A stretch of DNA of 64,000 nt from Alphaproteobacteria bacterium. GTDB taxonomy: Bacteria; Pseudomonadota; Alphaproteobacteria; UBA8366; GCA-2717185. Location: assembly GCA_012103325.1 (NCBI GenBank), contig WLWY01000011.1, positions 62,001 through 126,000 on the forward strand, read 5' to 3'. The notes under the pieces were generated by a model. The model was given only the letters and a program-made list of their open reading frames with translations. It ran no database searches and was not told where the DNA came from. Positions within the stretch are counted from its first letter, which is position 1. Every line of letters starts with the position of its first letter. This document shows, one piece after another, positions 54,340-63,189 of this stretch. Made by a program: the position numbers and the translations under genes.

Positions 54340-54664
54340 CAGGCCCAGCCTCGATAACCGTTGGTATCTTGATGAGACATTTGCGGCGATCCGTGACAAG
54401 CGGGTGTATCCCTGGCGCGAGCTCTATGCTGAGGTCAAGATCCTGGATTTTGTTATCCGGCGTAGGCGTGATGTGAACGCCGCTAAGAAGCCGATGCGGA
54501 AGCTGCTCAAGAGGCAGGACGTTTCGCCGAAAGCGACCGTCGCCGACAAGCCTCCATCCTATGGAGCGGTCCTGCGAGGGTTTAGTCTATCAGGTCGGCG
54601 CGAAACAAAAGGGCGGGGCAAAAGAACAATCGGGCAAAGAATTCACGTCAGCCCATTCAGTTAA
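54340..54664 (+). pseudogene. Decayed IS6 transposase fragment
   Basis: The frame reads NRWYLDETFAAIRDKRVYPW, then RRRRDVNAAKKPMRKLLKRQ, and VADKPPSYGAVL. This corresponds to the central IS6 region (WHLDE-x-x-V-x-I, YLWRAVD, RRD-x-x-AA-x-x-x-RKLLKKQG, V-TDKLRSYG). The second catalytic Asp region is altered (VADKPPSY). The N-terminal domain is missing and the end is frameshifted. It lies on the far side of Wadjet from the IS6 element at 45.7 kb, in the same orientation. Confidence 0.6.
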
Positions 54665-55077
54665 CGCGACAAAACGGACAAAACAGTCGAGAGGAGATCA
54701 AGCTTATAGGGCCAACCGCCTTTGAAACTCTCGATGGTTTCCGCGTCACGATCACCGGTGTGATTGATCGTGACCTTTGTGCCGCCTGCCACGGGTTCTA
54801 TCCGAAACTCTACGAACGTTTCGCCAGCGTCCTGCCGACCGGCGAGAAGCCATGACCACAGCATACGGTTCGGTGGATCGTATTCCAGCAACACACAATG
54901 ATAGGTGTCGGTGCCGCCCGCACCGTCTTCACACCACATTCTAAAATTCCGGCCGACCTTTGGTTCGAAATCGGTCTCCATCAACCATTCGCCCAGGGCG
55001 GTTGGATCGATGAGTGCGCGCCAAACCTTTTCAGGCGGATGCAGATAGACCCGCTCGAAGCTGATATCAAACTTCAT
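54661..55077 (-). CDS. AHSA1/SRPBCC domain protein
   Basis: I start at the ATG at 55077 (MKFDISFERVYLHPPEKVWR), giving 138 residues, a standard single AHSA1-type SRPBCC domain: ALIDPTALGEWLMETDFEPK, NRMLWSWLLAG and GGTKVTINHTGDR. These proteins have a deep ligand cavity and are commonly co-transcribed with an ArsR regulator, as here, with an 11-base overlap. The ligand is unknown. Confidence 0.82.
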   Translation of the reverse strand: MKFDISFERVYLHPPEKVWRALIDPTALGEWLMETDFEPKVGRNFRMWCEDGAGGTDTYHCVLLEYDPPNRMLWSWLLAGRQDAGETFVEFRIEPVAGGTKVTINHTGDRDAETIESFKGGWPYKLDLLSTVLSVLSR

Positions 55078-55375
55078 CGCTTCGATCGAGATACTCGCCA
55101 AGCCGGTCGAGGCGCGTCTCCCAGAATTGACGGTATTGCTCCGTCCACTCGTAAACCTCCTTCAGGGCTTGCGGGCTTGCCCTGTAAAATCGAAACTGCC
55201 CCTGCCGCCGTCGCGCCACAAGTCCGCTCGCCAGAAGTATCTGAAGGTGCTGCGACACCGCTCCGATCGTGACATCGAAATGGGGCATTAGCTCCTGCAC
55301 TGACCGTTCCTGTCCGGATAACAGCTCAAGCAGCCTGCGTCGGCTCCCGTCGGCAATCGCATGATAAACGTCCAA
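55067..55375 (-). CDS. ArsR-family transcriptional regulator
   Basis: I choose the TTG at 55375 (LDVYHAIADGSRRRLLELL), with GGAGCAAGG upstream, giving 102 residues. The longer frame would read through a 24-bp palindrome that is more likely an operator. The winged helix-turn-helix is clear: ERSVQELMPHFDVTIGAVSQ, then HLQILLASGLVARRRQG. No metal-binding cysteines are visible, so it belongs to the ArsR group paired with AHSA1 proteins rather than to metal sensors. It probably represses itself and the divergent DUF899 gene. Confidence 0.82.
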   Translation of the reverse strand: MDVYHAIADGSRRRLLELLSGQERSVQELMPHFDVTIGAVSQHLQILLASGLVARRRQGQFRFYRASPQALKEVYEWTEQYRQFWETRLDRLGEYLDRSDEV

Positions 55376-55401
55376 ACCCTTGCTCCGCTCGCCTAATTCT
55401 A

Positions 55402-55425
55402 ATATTATAGTAATTACTATAATAT
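55402..55425. promoter_or_regulatory. 24-bp palindrome, probable ArsR operator
   Basis: A perfect inverted repeat without spacer has half-site ATATTATAGTAA. It lies between the start codons of arsR and the divergent DUF899 gene. Size, symmetry and AT-richness match operators of ArsR-type dimers. Binding here would control both directions. Confidence 0.65.
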
Positions 55426-55484
55426 ATAATCTGGGCATACCGATGCAAGCGCTTGCATCTCTAGAGCATAGGAGAGAGCGAAAA

Positions 55485-56195
55485 ATGACGGAATCCCGCC
55501 AAGTCGTCTCACACGAAGACTGGGTCGAAGCTCGCAAGCAACTCCTCGAAAAAGAAAAGGCGTTTACGCGGGCTCGTGATGCCCTCAGCCACGAGCGCCG
55601 ATCACTACCCTGGGAGCGGATTGAGAAGCGCTACGTGTTTGACGGACCGGAGGGAAAAGTCTCGCTTGCCGATCTGTTCGACGGACGCAGTCAGCTTATC
55701 GTGTATCACTTTATGTATGGTCCTGATTGGGACGCCGGATGCAAAAGCTGCTCGTTCACCGCCGATCATTTTAACCCGGCCATTGTCCACCTCAATCAAA
55801 GGGACGTCTCCATGGCCGCGGTGTCGAAGGCGCCGCTGGCTGTACTGGAAAAATTCAAGACTCGAATGGGTTGGACTTTTAGGTGGGTCTCTTCAAACGA
55901 AAATGATTTTAACGAGGATTATCACGTCTCCTTCACCCAGGAAGAGGTCGATAAAGGCGACGCCTATTACAATTACAAGAAACAAGGCTTTCCAAGCACG
56001 GAGGCGCCCGGCGCCAGCGTTTTCTTCAAAGAAGCCGACGACACGATTTTCCACACCTATTCCGTTTATGAACGTGGGCTCGACATGTTCATAACCGCCT
56101 ACCACTACCTCGACCTGGTACCAAAAGGACGAGATGAAGACGGCTTGTCATCCACTATGGAATGGCTCCGCCTTCACGACGAATACAACAGCTAG
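55485..56195 (+). CDS. DUF899 thioredoxin-like protein
   Basis: I start at the ATG at 55485 (MTESRQVVSHEDWVEARKQL), which lies clear of the palindrome, giving 236 residues. DUF899 features are LEKEKAFTRARDALSHERRS, LADLFDGRSQLIVYHFMYGP, GCKSCSFTADHFN, GWTFRWVSSNENDFNEDYHV and TYSVYERGLDMFITAYHYLD. The family has a thioredoxin-like fold with an unusual Cys pair and no proven reaction. Pairing with ArsR/AHSA1 across a shared operator is common in alphaproteobacteria. Confidence 0.82.
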   Translation: MTESRQVVSHEDWVEARKQLLEKEKAFTRARDALSHERRSLPWERIEKRYVFDGPEGKVSLADLFDGRSQLIVYHFMYGPDWDAGCKSCSFTADHFNPAIVHLNQRDVSMAAVSKAPLAVLEKFKTRMGWTFRWVSSNENDFNEDYHVSFTQEEVDKGDAYYNYKKQGFPSTEAPGASVFFKEADDTIFHTYSVYERGLDMFITAYHYLDLVPKGRDEDGLSSTMEWLRLHDEYNS

Positions 56196-56222
56196 ACCAA
56201 CACGAGAGTGAGGGAAAACGCC

Positions 56223-56639
56223 ATGTCGCTAACGATTGTAAATGACTATTTTTTCAAGCCCGACGGAAACGTTGATGAGGGTGAAGCCGCAGCGGCTGAG
56301 CTGGTTGAATATTTTTCCGCGGAAGTGCCGGAAGTTGAGTCATCGCTTTGGCTTGAAGCAAATGAAGACTTCTCAGCTGGTCCCAAAGGCGCTGACGTCA
56401 GACACGAAGGTCACGTCATGGTGGCCGCCGTCGGCCAGGAAGCCCAGAGGAAGTTCACGCCGAACACGTTCAAGCCACATCAATCAGCCCACGACTGGGA
56501 CAGCGTCACCGGACACCTGGGCCGGCTGGCGGCGAAGTGCGGGAGGCCGTGGGGTCGCTCTTCGACCAGATGCGCTACCTCGGCTACAGCGGGACCGCCA
56601 GGATCGAGGACTAGGCCGGGGCACCGCGCTCCTGGATGA
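56223..56639 (+). pseudogene. Unknown protein with foreign 3' end
   Basis: The frame starts MSLTIVNDYFFKPDGNVDEG. Its first 95 codons have the window's usual composition. From about 56500 the sequence becomes much more GC-rich and the frame gives low-complexity Arg/Gly/Ser. In another plus frame the GC-rich part reads VREAVGSLFDQMRYLGYSGT and ARIED before a stop at 56614, like the end of a different protein. It seems that two unrelated pieces were joined. The first part is not recognised. Confidence 0.4.
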
Positions 56640-56990
56640 ACCGGTCCAGCCGCGCGTGGAGGTCACCGTAAACGGCCTCGGCCTCGTCCAGGGTGGTGAC
56701 GCTGACCGCGACCCCGCCGCGTCTGGCCGCCCGCGTCCGGGTAGCATCTCCACGAACTCGACGCCACCGCGGCTGCCAAGGTCGTGCCGGTACCGCGCTC
56801 TGAACGCGTGGCCCCCGTAGTCGAACACCACTTGGCGCGACCTGTTCGGACGCGGGTTGGCCCCGGGCAGTTTCTCGATTGCCTTCAGCAGGAAGCCGAC
56901 CCACGTGGCCACGCGCCGGACGTGGCGGGTGCCTTGGTACCCGTCGAACAGGTAGTTCACCAGGTGGTCTGCCAGGCGTTCCGTAGACAT
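56611..56990 (-). pseudogene. Frameshifted gene in a GC-rich patch
   Basis: The frame starts MSTERLADHLVNYLFDGYQG and continues through RQVVFDYGGHAFRARYRHDL and GVEFVEMLPG. A frameshift near 56740 then moves the sensible reading to GGVAVSVTTLDEAEAVYGDL, ending HARLDRFIQERGAPA. Repaired, it would be about 125 residues. No family is recognised. GC content and codon use differ from both flanks, and its stop overlaps that of the convergent plus-strand fragment at a CTAG. Confidence 0.4.
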
Positions 56991-57288
56991 GCGCTCACTC
57001 CTCGCGTTGGGATTTCCGGGCAGGGGATCACGTTCAGAAGGATCGCCGTGACATGTCCGGCCCGTCATCCTGACCGTCACGATCCTCCGCTTCGATTTCC
57101 TCTGCGAAGGCCATGAGTAGCAAAGCCGCCGCCCCTTCGTCCGCACCCGTCCTCTTGGCAGCCAAACAAACGTGCGTCTCTCTCAGATACCGTTAGATGC
57201 CACAGATGCAGAGATTGCCTGTTTTGCCAAGATGATGGCCGGTATGAGGTAAGCGTCCGGCTCAGCCGACCTACAGCATGACGAATGC

Positions 57289-57696
57289 CTAAGTATCACC
57301 GCCCTCGTAAATCCACATGGGAATCGTTGTGCCAGCTTTTTCGAAGCCGACGCGTTTATAGAACCCTACCGCGTCCGCAACCGCCGTCAGCATATGTTGA
57401 TGAACATGTTTATATTTCTTGAGCATTCGGGTCATTAAGGCAAGTCCGACACCCTTTCCCTGAGTTTCTGGTTCGACGAGTAGATGGGGATAGTAGACAA
57501 CAAGATGACCATCACTGATTGCATTTGCTAAGCCCACAAGACGATCACCTTCATAGGCCACAATGAGATGATCGGAATTACCAAGAGCAGCGGCCAATTG
57601 GATCGGTTTCTTAGCCGAACTCCAGCCGTTCGCGCTGTAAAGCGCGACAAGGGCTTCCTGATCGGGCACGATTCCTTCAACATATCTTATCGACAT
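57289..57696 (-). CDS. GNAT-family N-acetyltransferase
   Basis: I start at the ATG at 57696 (MSIRYVEGIVPDQEALVALY), with GAGGTACAGATC before it, giving 135 residues. GNAT motifs are HLIVAYEGDRLVGLANAISD, the acetyl-CoA loop VEPETQGKGVGLALM, and the C-terminal VADAVGFYKRVGFEKAG. It transfers acetyl from acetyl-CoA to an unknown amine. The IS66 element begins just upstream and may have separated it from its native promoter. Confidence 0.85.
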   Translation of the reverse strand: MSIRYVEGIVPDQEALVALYSANGWSSAKKPIQLAAALGNSDHLIVAYEGDRLVGLANAISDGHLVVYYPHLLVEPETQGKGVGLALMTRMLKKYKHVHQHMLTAVADAVGFYKRVGFEKAGTTIPMWIYEGGDT

Positions 57697-57767
57697 GATC
57701 TGTACCTCATTCGTACGCTCGGTCACGAGCATCCGGTGATCCTGCCCTACCGTCGTTCGTCGGTTCC

Positions 57768-57793
57768 CGTTACGCTCGCGTTTGAGCGTAACG
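57768..57793. terminator. Hairpin at the tnpC 3' end
   Basis: Inverted repeat CGTTACGCTC, six bases, GAGCGTAACG. The tnpC stop codon lies in it. It has the shape of a terminator but lacks a following T run, so it could also be a structural part of the IS66 end. Confidence 0.35.
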
Positions 57794-59281
57794 CCAGGGC
57801 AGCAGTTCGTCGATGCGGTTGATCTTGTGATCGGCGATGCGAGCAAGTGTGTCGGTCAGCCATGCCTGCGGATCGATGTCGTTGAGCCTGGCGGTCTCGA
57901 TGAGGGTATAGGTGATCGCGGCCGATCTGCCGCCGCGTTGTGACCCGGCGAACAGCCAGTTCTTGCGCCCGACCGCGACGCCTCGTATGGCGCGTTCGGC
58001 AGCGTTGTTGTCGATCTCCAAGGTGCCATTGTCGAGATAGGGCCTCAGCCGCTTGAGACGCGTGATGGCATAGCGGATCGCGGCGGCAAGCGGCGTCTTG
58101 CCGGATATTTTGCGAAGCCGGGCGGGGAGCCAGGCTTCGAGATCGTCGAAGATCGGTCTAGCTTTGGTCTGTCTGATGCACGCCCGTTCGTCCGGCGGCC
58201 GGCCACGCGCCTCTTTCTCGACGGCGTAGAGGTCTGCGATGCGCCTGATCGCCTCGTCGGCGATGGCGGAACCCTGGCTCTTGTGCACGTCGACGAACTT
58301 GCGTCGGATATGCGCCATGCAGGCGACTTCTCTCACGCGGCCCGAGCGGTACAATTCCTCGAAGCCGGCATAGCCATCGGCATGCATCCAGCCTTTGTAG
58401 TCCGCGAGGTGCTCCTTGGTCCGCTTGGCCTTTCGGTCGGTCGAGAACCGATACCAAGCCGCCGGCGGCGCTTCATCGTCCCAGGGCCCTTCATCCCGGG
58501 CATAGACCCACAGGCGGGCCGTTTTGGTTTTGCCTGCGCCAGGAGAGAGCAGTTTCACCGGCGTGTCGTCGGCGAAGATGGCCTGGCCCGCGAGGACATG
58601 CCGCCCGATGGCGTCGGCCAGCGGTTCCAGCAGCGCCGCGGATTGACCAACCCAGCCGGCCAGCGTCGAACGGTCCAGATCGATCCCTTCGCGCTCGAAT
58701 ATCCGAGATTGCCGGTAGAGAGGCAGATGATCGGCGTACTTGCTGACCAGTACATGAGCAAGCAACCCGGGGCCGGGACGCCCTCGTTCGATCGGACGCG
58801 ACGGCAGCGCCGCCTGATGGAACCTCTCGCAGCACGCGCAGGCCGTGCGCGGGCGGACGATCCGGTTCACGACGAAGCGGCCCGGCACATATTCCAGTTC
58901 TTCGGTCACGTCATCGCCAAGCCGCTTCAGCGCACCGCCGCAGGAGACGCAGACCTCGCCGGCCGCCAGCACGGTCTCGTTGCGCGGCAGATGATCCGGT
59001 AGCGGACGCCGCTTCGGCCGGCGCTTCTCCCCGGCTGGCGATTCTGTATCCTTTCGAGCCGGCGCTTCCGCCGCCCGGGCGATCTCTTCCTCTTCCAGCA
59101 TCAGTTCGAGCTGGTCGAGACTTTCCGACCGCGAACCGAATTGGTGGCGACGAAGCCCGGCAAGCTGATGCTTCAGCTTCTCGATCAGGATATCGCGGGA
59201 CTTCAACTCCGACGCCAGAGAGGTCACAAGCCCCTTCAGCACGGCGGGGTCGTTCGGCAGGTCCTTGGCATCGTCGAGCAT
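57770..59281 (-). CDS. tnpC: IS66 transposase TnpC
   Basis: The protein is 503 residues, the full length for IS66. It has an N-terminal leucine zipper ([20 protein letters not shown]), a zinc finger ([12 protein letters not shown] and [12 protein letters not shown]), and a DDE core with [12 protein letters not shown], the [13 protein letters not shown] region and [20 protein letters not shown] with the catalytic Glu. It is intact and probably functional with TnpA and TnpB. Confidence 0.9.
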   Translation of the reverse strand: MLDDAKDLPNDPAVLKGLVTSLASELKSRDILIEKLKHQLAGLRRHQFGSRSESLDQLELMLEEEEIARAAEAPARKDTESPAGEKRRPKRRPLPDHLPRNETVLAAGEVCVSCGGALKRLGDDVTEELEYVPGRFVVNRIVRPRTACACCERFHQAALPSRPIERGRPGPGLLAHVLVSKYADHLPLYRQSRIFEREGIDLDRSTLAGWVGQSAALLEPLADAIGRHVLAGQAIFADDTPVKLLSPGAGKTKTARLWVYARDEGPWDDEAPPAAWYRFSTDRKAKRTKEHLADYKGWMHADGYAGFEELYRSGRVREVACMAHIRRKFVDVHKSQGSAIADEAIRRIADLYAVEKEARGRPPDERACIRQTKARPIFDDLEAWLPARLRKISGKTPLAAAIRYAITRLKRLRPYLDNGTLEIDNNAAERAIRGVAVGRKNWLFAGSQRGGRSAAITYTLIETARLNDIDPQAWLTDTLARIADHKINRIDELLPWRYAQTRA

Positions 59282-59356
59282 GACGGCAATCTACCAGATA
59301 GGGGTCGCACAGGAATCCCCGCTAATCGACAAGCCATTGCTGTGAAACGGCTTTCC

Positions 59357-59704
59357 TCATCCCACCGTCAGCGGCCGCCAGGTTCGCCTGGGTATGCGCC
59401 AGTCGATTCCTTCCAGCAGCATCGACAGTTGCGCCGGCGTCAGAGACAGCTTGCCGTCCTTCGCCGCAGGCCATACGAACTTGCCTTTCTCCAGACGCTT
59501 GCTGAACAGGCAGGCCCCCTGGCCGTCCCACCAGATCACCTTGATCAGGTCGCCGCGACGGCCGCGGAACACGAACAGGTGACCGCTGTACGGATCCTGC
59601 CGCAACACCCTCTCAGCCTGCGCGGCAAGCGTGACGAACCCCTTGCGCATGTCCGTCACGCCGCACGCGAGCCAGACCTTCGTGTTCGTCGGAACTGGGA
59701 TCAC
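59357..59704 (-). CDS. tnpB: IS66 accessory protein TnpB
   Basis: The protein is 115 residues and matches IS66 Orf2: [40 protein letters not shown] and [18 protein letters not shown]. It is required with TnpA for IS66 transposition, with an unknown biochemical role. It overlaps tnpA by ATGA. Confidence 0.9.
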   Translation of the reverse strand: MIPVPTNTKVWLACGVTDMRKGFVTLAAQAERVLRQDPYSGHLFVFRGRRGDLIKVIWWDGQGACLFSKRLEKGKFVWPAAKDGKLSLTPAQLSMLLEGIDWRIPRRTWRPLTVG

Positions 59705-60054
59705 TCGGACAGGCTCCGGATCAGACGCCCGAGCGCCTCTGGATCGTAAGGACCGCTGATACTCAGTCGATGACCGCAGACAAGCGCGATCTCGATCTTG
59801 CCATCGACAGCACCGCGCTGATCGGCTTCATGCCCTTCGGGCCTAACGATCTCCACCGGAAGGAAACGGTCCGCGCCCGCGCCCTCATCGCCAACTGCGA
59901 ACCGAGGGTCTTTCAGCCAGTTGAAAACCTGGTTGGCGTTGACATTGTAACGACGTGCGACCTGCGCAACCGAAACGCCCGGAACACGCGTCTGCGCGCA
60001 AATCATCTGCTTCTCGTCAGAACTCCACCGCCGCCGCTTCCCGTCCTTCGCCAC
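59701..60054 (-). CDS. tnpA: IS66 accessory protein TnpA
   Basis: The protein is 117 residues, with an N-terminal helix-turn-helix ([40 protein letters not shown]) followed by a beta-rich end ([20 protein letters not shown]). It is the IS66 Orf1 protein and likely binds DNA. The upstream palindrome GTGTCCAC...GTGGACAC (60067-60091) may be its control site. Confidence 0.88.
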   Translation of the reverse strand: MAKDGKRRRWSSDEKQMICAQTRVPGVSVAQVARRYNVNANQVFNWLKDPRFAVGDEGAGADRFLPVEIVRPEGHEADQRGAVDGKIEIALVCGHRLSISGPYDPEALGRLIRSLSE

Positions 60055-60126
60055 AAAACCCCGATCGTGTCCACTTAAATTAGGTGGACACTAAATGGCA
60101 CTTAACCTCCATCACAGAGCGGGCAG

Positions 60127-60217
60127 ACCGAACGCTTACGGTATGAGTGGCGGTTGGGGTAAAGGATACGCAATCATCGATGAGTTGCTCGCAGAGCTAC
60201 AGGCGGGCAACACATGA
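60127..60217 (+). pseudogene. 3' remnant of an SRPBCC-like gene cut by IS66
   Basis: The open frame ends GMSGGWGKGYAIIDELLAEL and a few residues more, typical of the C-terminus of an AHSA1-type SRPBCC protein. Everything before it has been replaced by the IS66 end. The stop lies at the start codon of the next gene, so the two were once co-translated. Confidence 0.4.
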
Positions 60218-60654
60218 GCAATGCGACGACCGGTCAGACCACTGGCCGTGTTCACTGGAGTTTCTGGGTAATCGGTGTGGTTGCGCTGCTCTGGAATGTT
60301 GGCGGCGTTGTAAATTTCATCTTGCAGATGATGAATGCCGATATGCTCGATTCTTATCAGGCATCGGAGCGCGCGATCATCGAAGGCCGACCAGTTTGGG
60401 CGACGGCCGGTTTTGCGATTGCCGTTTTCGGCGGCGCGCTCGGCGGCCTTCTGCTTCTGCTTAGGAAGTCGGCTTCGTTCTATGTGTTTATCGCATCGTT
60501 GCTTGGCGTCATTGTAACAATGATCCATGCTCTTGGTGTCGGTATCGACTTCGGGCCCGGCGAGATCATCGGGATTATTTTGATGCCGCTGTTACTTGCG
60601 GCATTTCTGATCTGGTATTCAAAATCGGCTGAACGCAAGGGTTGGTTCGGCTAG
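60214..60654 (+). CDS. Small four-helix membrane protein of unknown function
   Basis: The protein is 146 residues with four hydrophobic segments at about residues 14-38, 62-83, 88-108 and 113-134. Its start overlaps the stop of the SRPBCC remnant. No conserved charged or catalytic residue stands out. Insertion of IS66 upstream has probably changed its expression. Confidence 0.7.
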   Translation: MSNATTGQTTGRVHWSFWVIGVVALLWNVGGVVNFILQMMNADMLDSYQASERAIIEGRPVWATAGFAIAVFGGALGGLLLLLRKSASFYVFIASLLGVIVTMIHALGVGIDFGPGEIIGIILMPLLLAAFLIWYSKSAERKGWFG

Positions 60655-61203
60655 AAAACTGAACGGCAGTTGTGGGTCAATTTCGGCCTTTGAACTGACG
60701 GGATTTCGACACCGTCGAACTTCTGGATGTGGCTATTAGCGCCGGTTTGGCGGCACGTGGTTCACGTCTCTTCAGCACCCTATTTCGGACATTCCGCGGA
60801 TGATGCGGCGCAGCGGAATAATATAATACGCCTTGCAAATGACCGCCGAGGCCGCCTCGGTCGGCATAAAAAAACCGGGCCATGAATGACGCATCATCGC
60901 CTTCCGTGTCCTGGTGGAACACGGAACCACATCGGAATGAAACCGATACGCAAACCTGTATTACCATTCCGATTACAGACAAGGTAGAGAAGTCATATCT
61001 CCAAGCCCTGCCCAATGGGGTTTCGGGGAGAGTGAAATCTCCCTGAATGACGATTCAAAGGCCAGACGCTTTCGAGTGATTGAACGGCGATATGTTCATC
61101 TGGCACACAAAGGCTTGATGCCTGATGCGCGCCACGGCGAGAGGGATACAACGGGAGAGCGCAGCGGCTCCCTTGCCAGGATGCGTGTATTACAGCAGTG
61201 AGT
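60655..61203. other. Intergenic region without recognised gene
   Basis: Only low-quality short frames are present. The longest (112 codons, minus strand) has irregular composition and no ribosome site. No repeat, RNA gene or IS end is recognised. The DUF3892 gene's stop borders it on the right. Confidence 0.4.
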
Positions 61204-61416
61204 TTATTTACCTCTGTTCACATTGTCCGATTTTGATCCGTCAGGGTTATCCCGTGCGTATTCACGTCCATTAATATTCGCAACATGAGCGCCGGGATGT
61301 TCACCTCGCTTTATCTCGGCGACTACATTTCGACGCGGTACGTTCTTTCGGCCACCGATATCATAATGCTCATTGCGGCCACCAGGACCATCGTTTCGTC
61401 CTTTGATGCGTGTCAT
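61204..61416 (-). CDS. DUF3892 small protein
   Basis: The protein is 70 residues with strong GGAGAGCAACA before the ATG. The pattern GRNEHYDIGGRKNVPRRNVV, VAEIKRGEHPGAHVANING, and EYARDNPDGSKSDNVN matches DUF3892, a short, polar, probably cytoplasmic family of unknown function often found among stress genes. Confidence 0.7.
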   Translation of the reverse strand: MTRIKGRNDGPGGRNEHYDIGGRKNVPRRNVVAEIKRGEHPGAHVANINGREYARDNPDGSKSDNVNRGK

Positions 61417-61545
61417 TGTTGCTCTCCTTCATCTCCACGGATAGTTGGCAACACAGCTCAGCCAAGCTCGCTAGGCGGCGATCCCGCGCCCGAAAACCAT
61501 CCTCCCTTAAGCCCCCAAACCGTCTTTAAAACCTCATTGAAAGCG

Positions 61546-61941
61546 TTATGCCTCCAATTGCTGCATGAGACCCATCAGGTCCAGGGAAAGCCATTCTTCT
61601 GCATTCTTCCCATCCTCAATGCGCATAATGTCTAGCCAGTGCAACTCTATATGCTTCCCTGTTGGAGGGATGCCTTGAAATTCTCCTTTGTGCACCATGG
61701 TGGTCTTGCCGCGAAACGCTACTTTGTCTCCTTCCGCCACGATATCGAGAATATGGTGCTTGGCGTCGAAGGACTTAAAGAAATCCCTGTCTACGCCAAC
61801 GTGCTCATCACGTCCCATTGGCGGGCCAAGAGGCGAATTGAATCTATGTTCAGGAGACATCATTTCTCTAAAAGCATGCCAATCTTGCGCATCCATGGTG
61901 TTCAGAAACTTCTGTGCGAATTCCTTGTTTTCTTCGGTCAT
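61546..61941 (-). CDS. SnoaL-like / NTF2-fold protein
   Basis: I start at the ATG at 61941 (MTEENKEFAQKFLNTMDAQD), which has GAGGTCGAAA before it, giving 131 residues. The family pattern is DWHAFREMMSPEHRFNSPLG, VDRDFFKSFDAKHHILDIVA, EGDKVAFRGKTTMVHKGEFQ and IPPTGKHIELHWLDIMRIED. Such NTF2-fold proteins include polyketide cyclases and ring-modifying enzymes. The reaction here is unknown. Confidence 0.8.
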   Translation of the reverse strand: MTEENKEFAQKFLNTMDAQDWHAFREMMSPEHRFNSPLGPPMGRDEHVGVDRDFFKSFDAKHHILDIVAEGDKVAFRGKTTMVHKGEFQGIPPTGKHIELHWLDIMRIEDGKNAEEWLSLDLMGLMQQLEA

Positions 61942-62064
61942 TTTCGACCTCATAGAGTTACTTTCTTCCTTCTCCAGCCCAAATTAGCAGGAATCCTGCT
62001 CCCGCCTTGAGCCTGTCTGAGGCATCTAGCTGAGTAACACAGCTTGCCCTCGGGCCGGACGGAC

Positions 62065-63168
62065 TTATGCCGGCGTCGGGAGCGGCTTCACTCTCTTGTT
62101 CGCACGCGGGAGTACTTCTTTGGTAAGCAACTCCAGCGTATGGCGCATCCGCTCGGGCTGGTCGCCCCAGTCGGTCGGGCTCCACAGTAAGGTGCCGAAG
62201 CCGCCGACGGTCTCGTACATCTCGACGATCCTGTCGGTGACCGTTTCGACCGACCCGATGATCCAGCTCGTCCTCATGAAGTATTCCGGCGTCACCTCCT
62301 CATCCGACATCGACGGGTCGTGCTTCAAATGCTTGAGGAAGCCGAACGCCTTGCAGAACTGCCACAGATACTCGCGGCAAGCTCTGCCGAGCGGCCCCTC
62401 GAAGGCTAGACGCTCGGCCTCCGCATCGGTATCGGCAACCAGTATCTCGGTGTAAAGGCGCCACTTGTTGCGGTCGGCTTTGATTCCTGCGGCTTCCGCA
62501 GACTCCGCATAGCTCTCCCAGAGACCAAGTGTGTACGCATCGTTGAAATGAATGCTCAACGGCATGTACCCGCGCGCACCGGCGAGCTTGATCGCCTCCG
62601 ACGCCGGCAACACCACCGGCATGCCGATCGGCGGATGCGGCTTGGTGAAGGTATGCATGTGATGACGATAGTTGCCCTCGATCATCTCCGGCGGGAGGTA
62701 CACGTTCCAGTACTTGCCGCTGAACTTGAACTCGCCTTCCGCCGCCCAGATCCCCAGCATGATGTCGAGGGCCTCGCGCATCATGACGTGGTTCTCGCCG
62801 TGCTGGCCGTCGACGCCGAACGCCATGAAGTCGCCCAGGTGGTCACCGGCGGCGACGCCGAGCTGCAGGCGTCCCTGCGCCAAGTGATCGAGGAAGGCGA
62901 CCCGATGAGCCAGCTCGACGGGATGGTGATACGGCAGCAGGTGAGCGCCGGGAGCGAGCTTGATGTGCTTGGTCTGAAGCAATGCCTGAGCAATCGTCAG
63001 ATCAGGCGCAGGGTTGGGTTCCCAGGCGACAGTGAAATGCTCGCCGACCCAGGCTTCGCTGACGCCGAGTTCGTCGCCCCATCGAAGAGCCTGTAGGTCA
63101 TACTGGTTCCAGTCGTACGGTTTTCTCTCCGGCGGATGTGACGGTATCATGAAATAGCCGAGGTCCAT
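62065..63168 (-). CDS. LLM-class flavin-dependent monooxygenase
   Basis: I start at the ATG at 63168 (MDLGYFMIPSHPPERKPYDW), with GAGGAAGAATCA before it, giving 367 residues. Bacterial luciferase-like features are LRWGDELGVSEAWVGEHFTV, KLAPGAHLLPYHHPVELAHR, LDHLAQGRLQLGVAAGDHLG and VVLPASEAIKLAGARGY. It resembles limonene 1,2-monooxygenase-type and related enzymes that use reduced FMN and oxygen. A flavin reductase is not nearby. Substrate unknown. Confidence 0.85.
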   Translation of the reverse strand: MDLGYFMIPSHPPERKPYDWNQYDLQALRWGDELGVSEAWVGEHFTVAWEPNPAPDLTIAQALLQTKHIKLAPGAHLLPYHHPVELAHRVAFLDHLAQGRLQLGVAAGDHLGDFMAFGVDGQHGENHVMMREALDIMLGIWAAEGEFKFSGKYWNVYLPPEMIEGNYRHHMHTFTKPHPPIGMPVVLPASEAIKLAGARGYMPLSIHFNDAYTLGLWESYAESAEAAGIKADRNKWRLYTEILVADTDAEAERLAFEGPLGRACREYLWQFCKAFGFLKHLKHDPSMSDEEVTPEYFMRTSWIIGSVETVTDRIVEMYETVGGFGTLLWSPTDWGDQPERMRHTLELLTKEVLPRANKRVKPLPTPA

Positions 63169-63189
63169 TGATTCTTCCTCATAGGCCAA

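Larger units (their letters stand above)
57713..60141 (-). mobile_element. IS66-family insertion sequence
   Basis: It carries the three IS66 genes tnpA, tnpB and tnpC, all intact. The ends are uncertain. I propose GTAAGCGTTCGGTC (read inward from 60141) and the weaker GTACGCTCGGTC (from 57713), from the GTAA rule of IS66 termini. No 8-bp target duplication is evident. The right end cuts into a small SRPBCC-like coding remnant. Confidence 0.6.

Noticed and set aside
60677-61015. Minus-strand frame of 112 codons
   Set aside because: No ribosome site, uneven composition, no motif and no coupling to neighbours.
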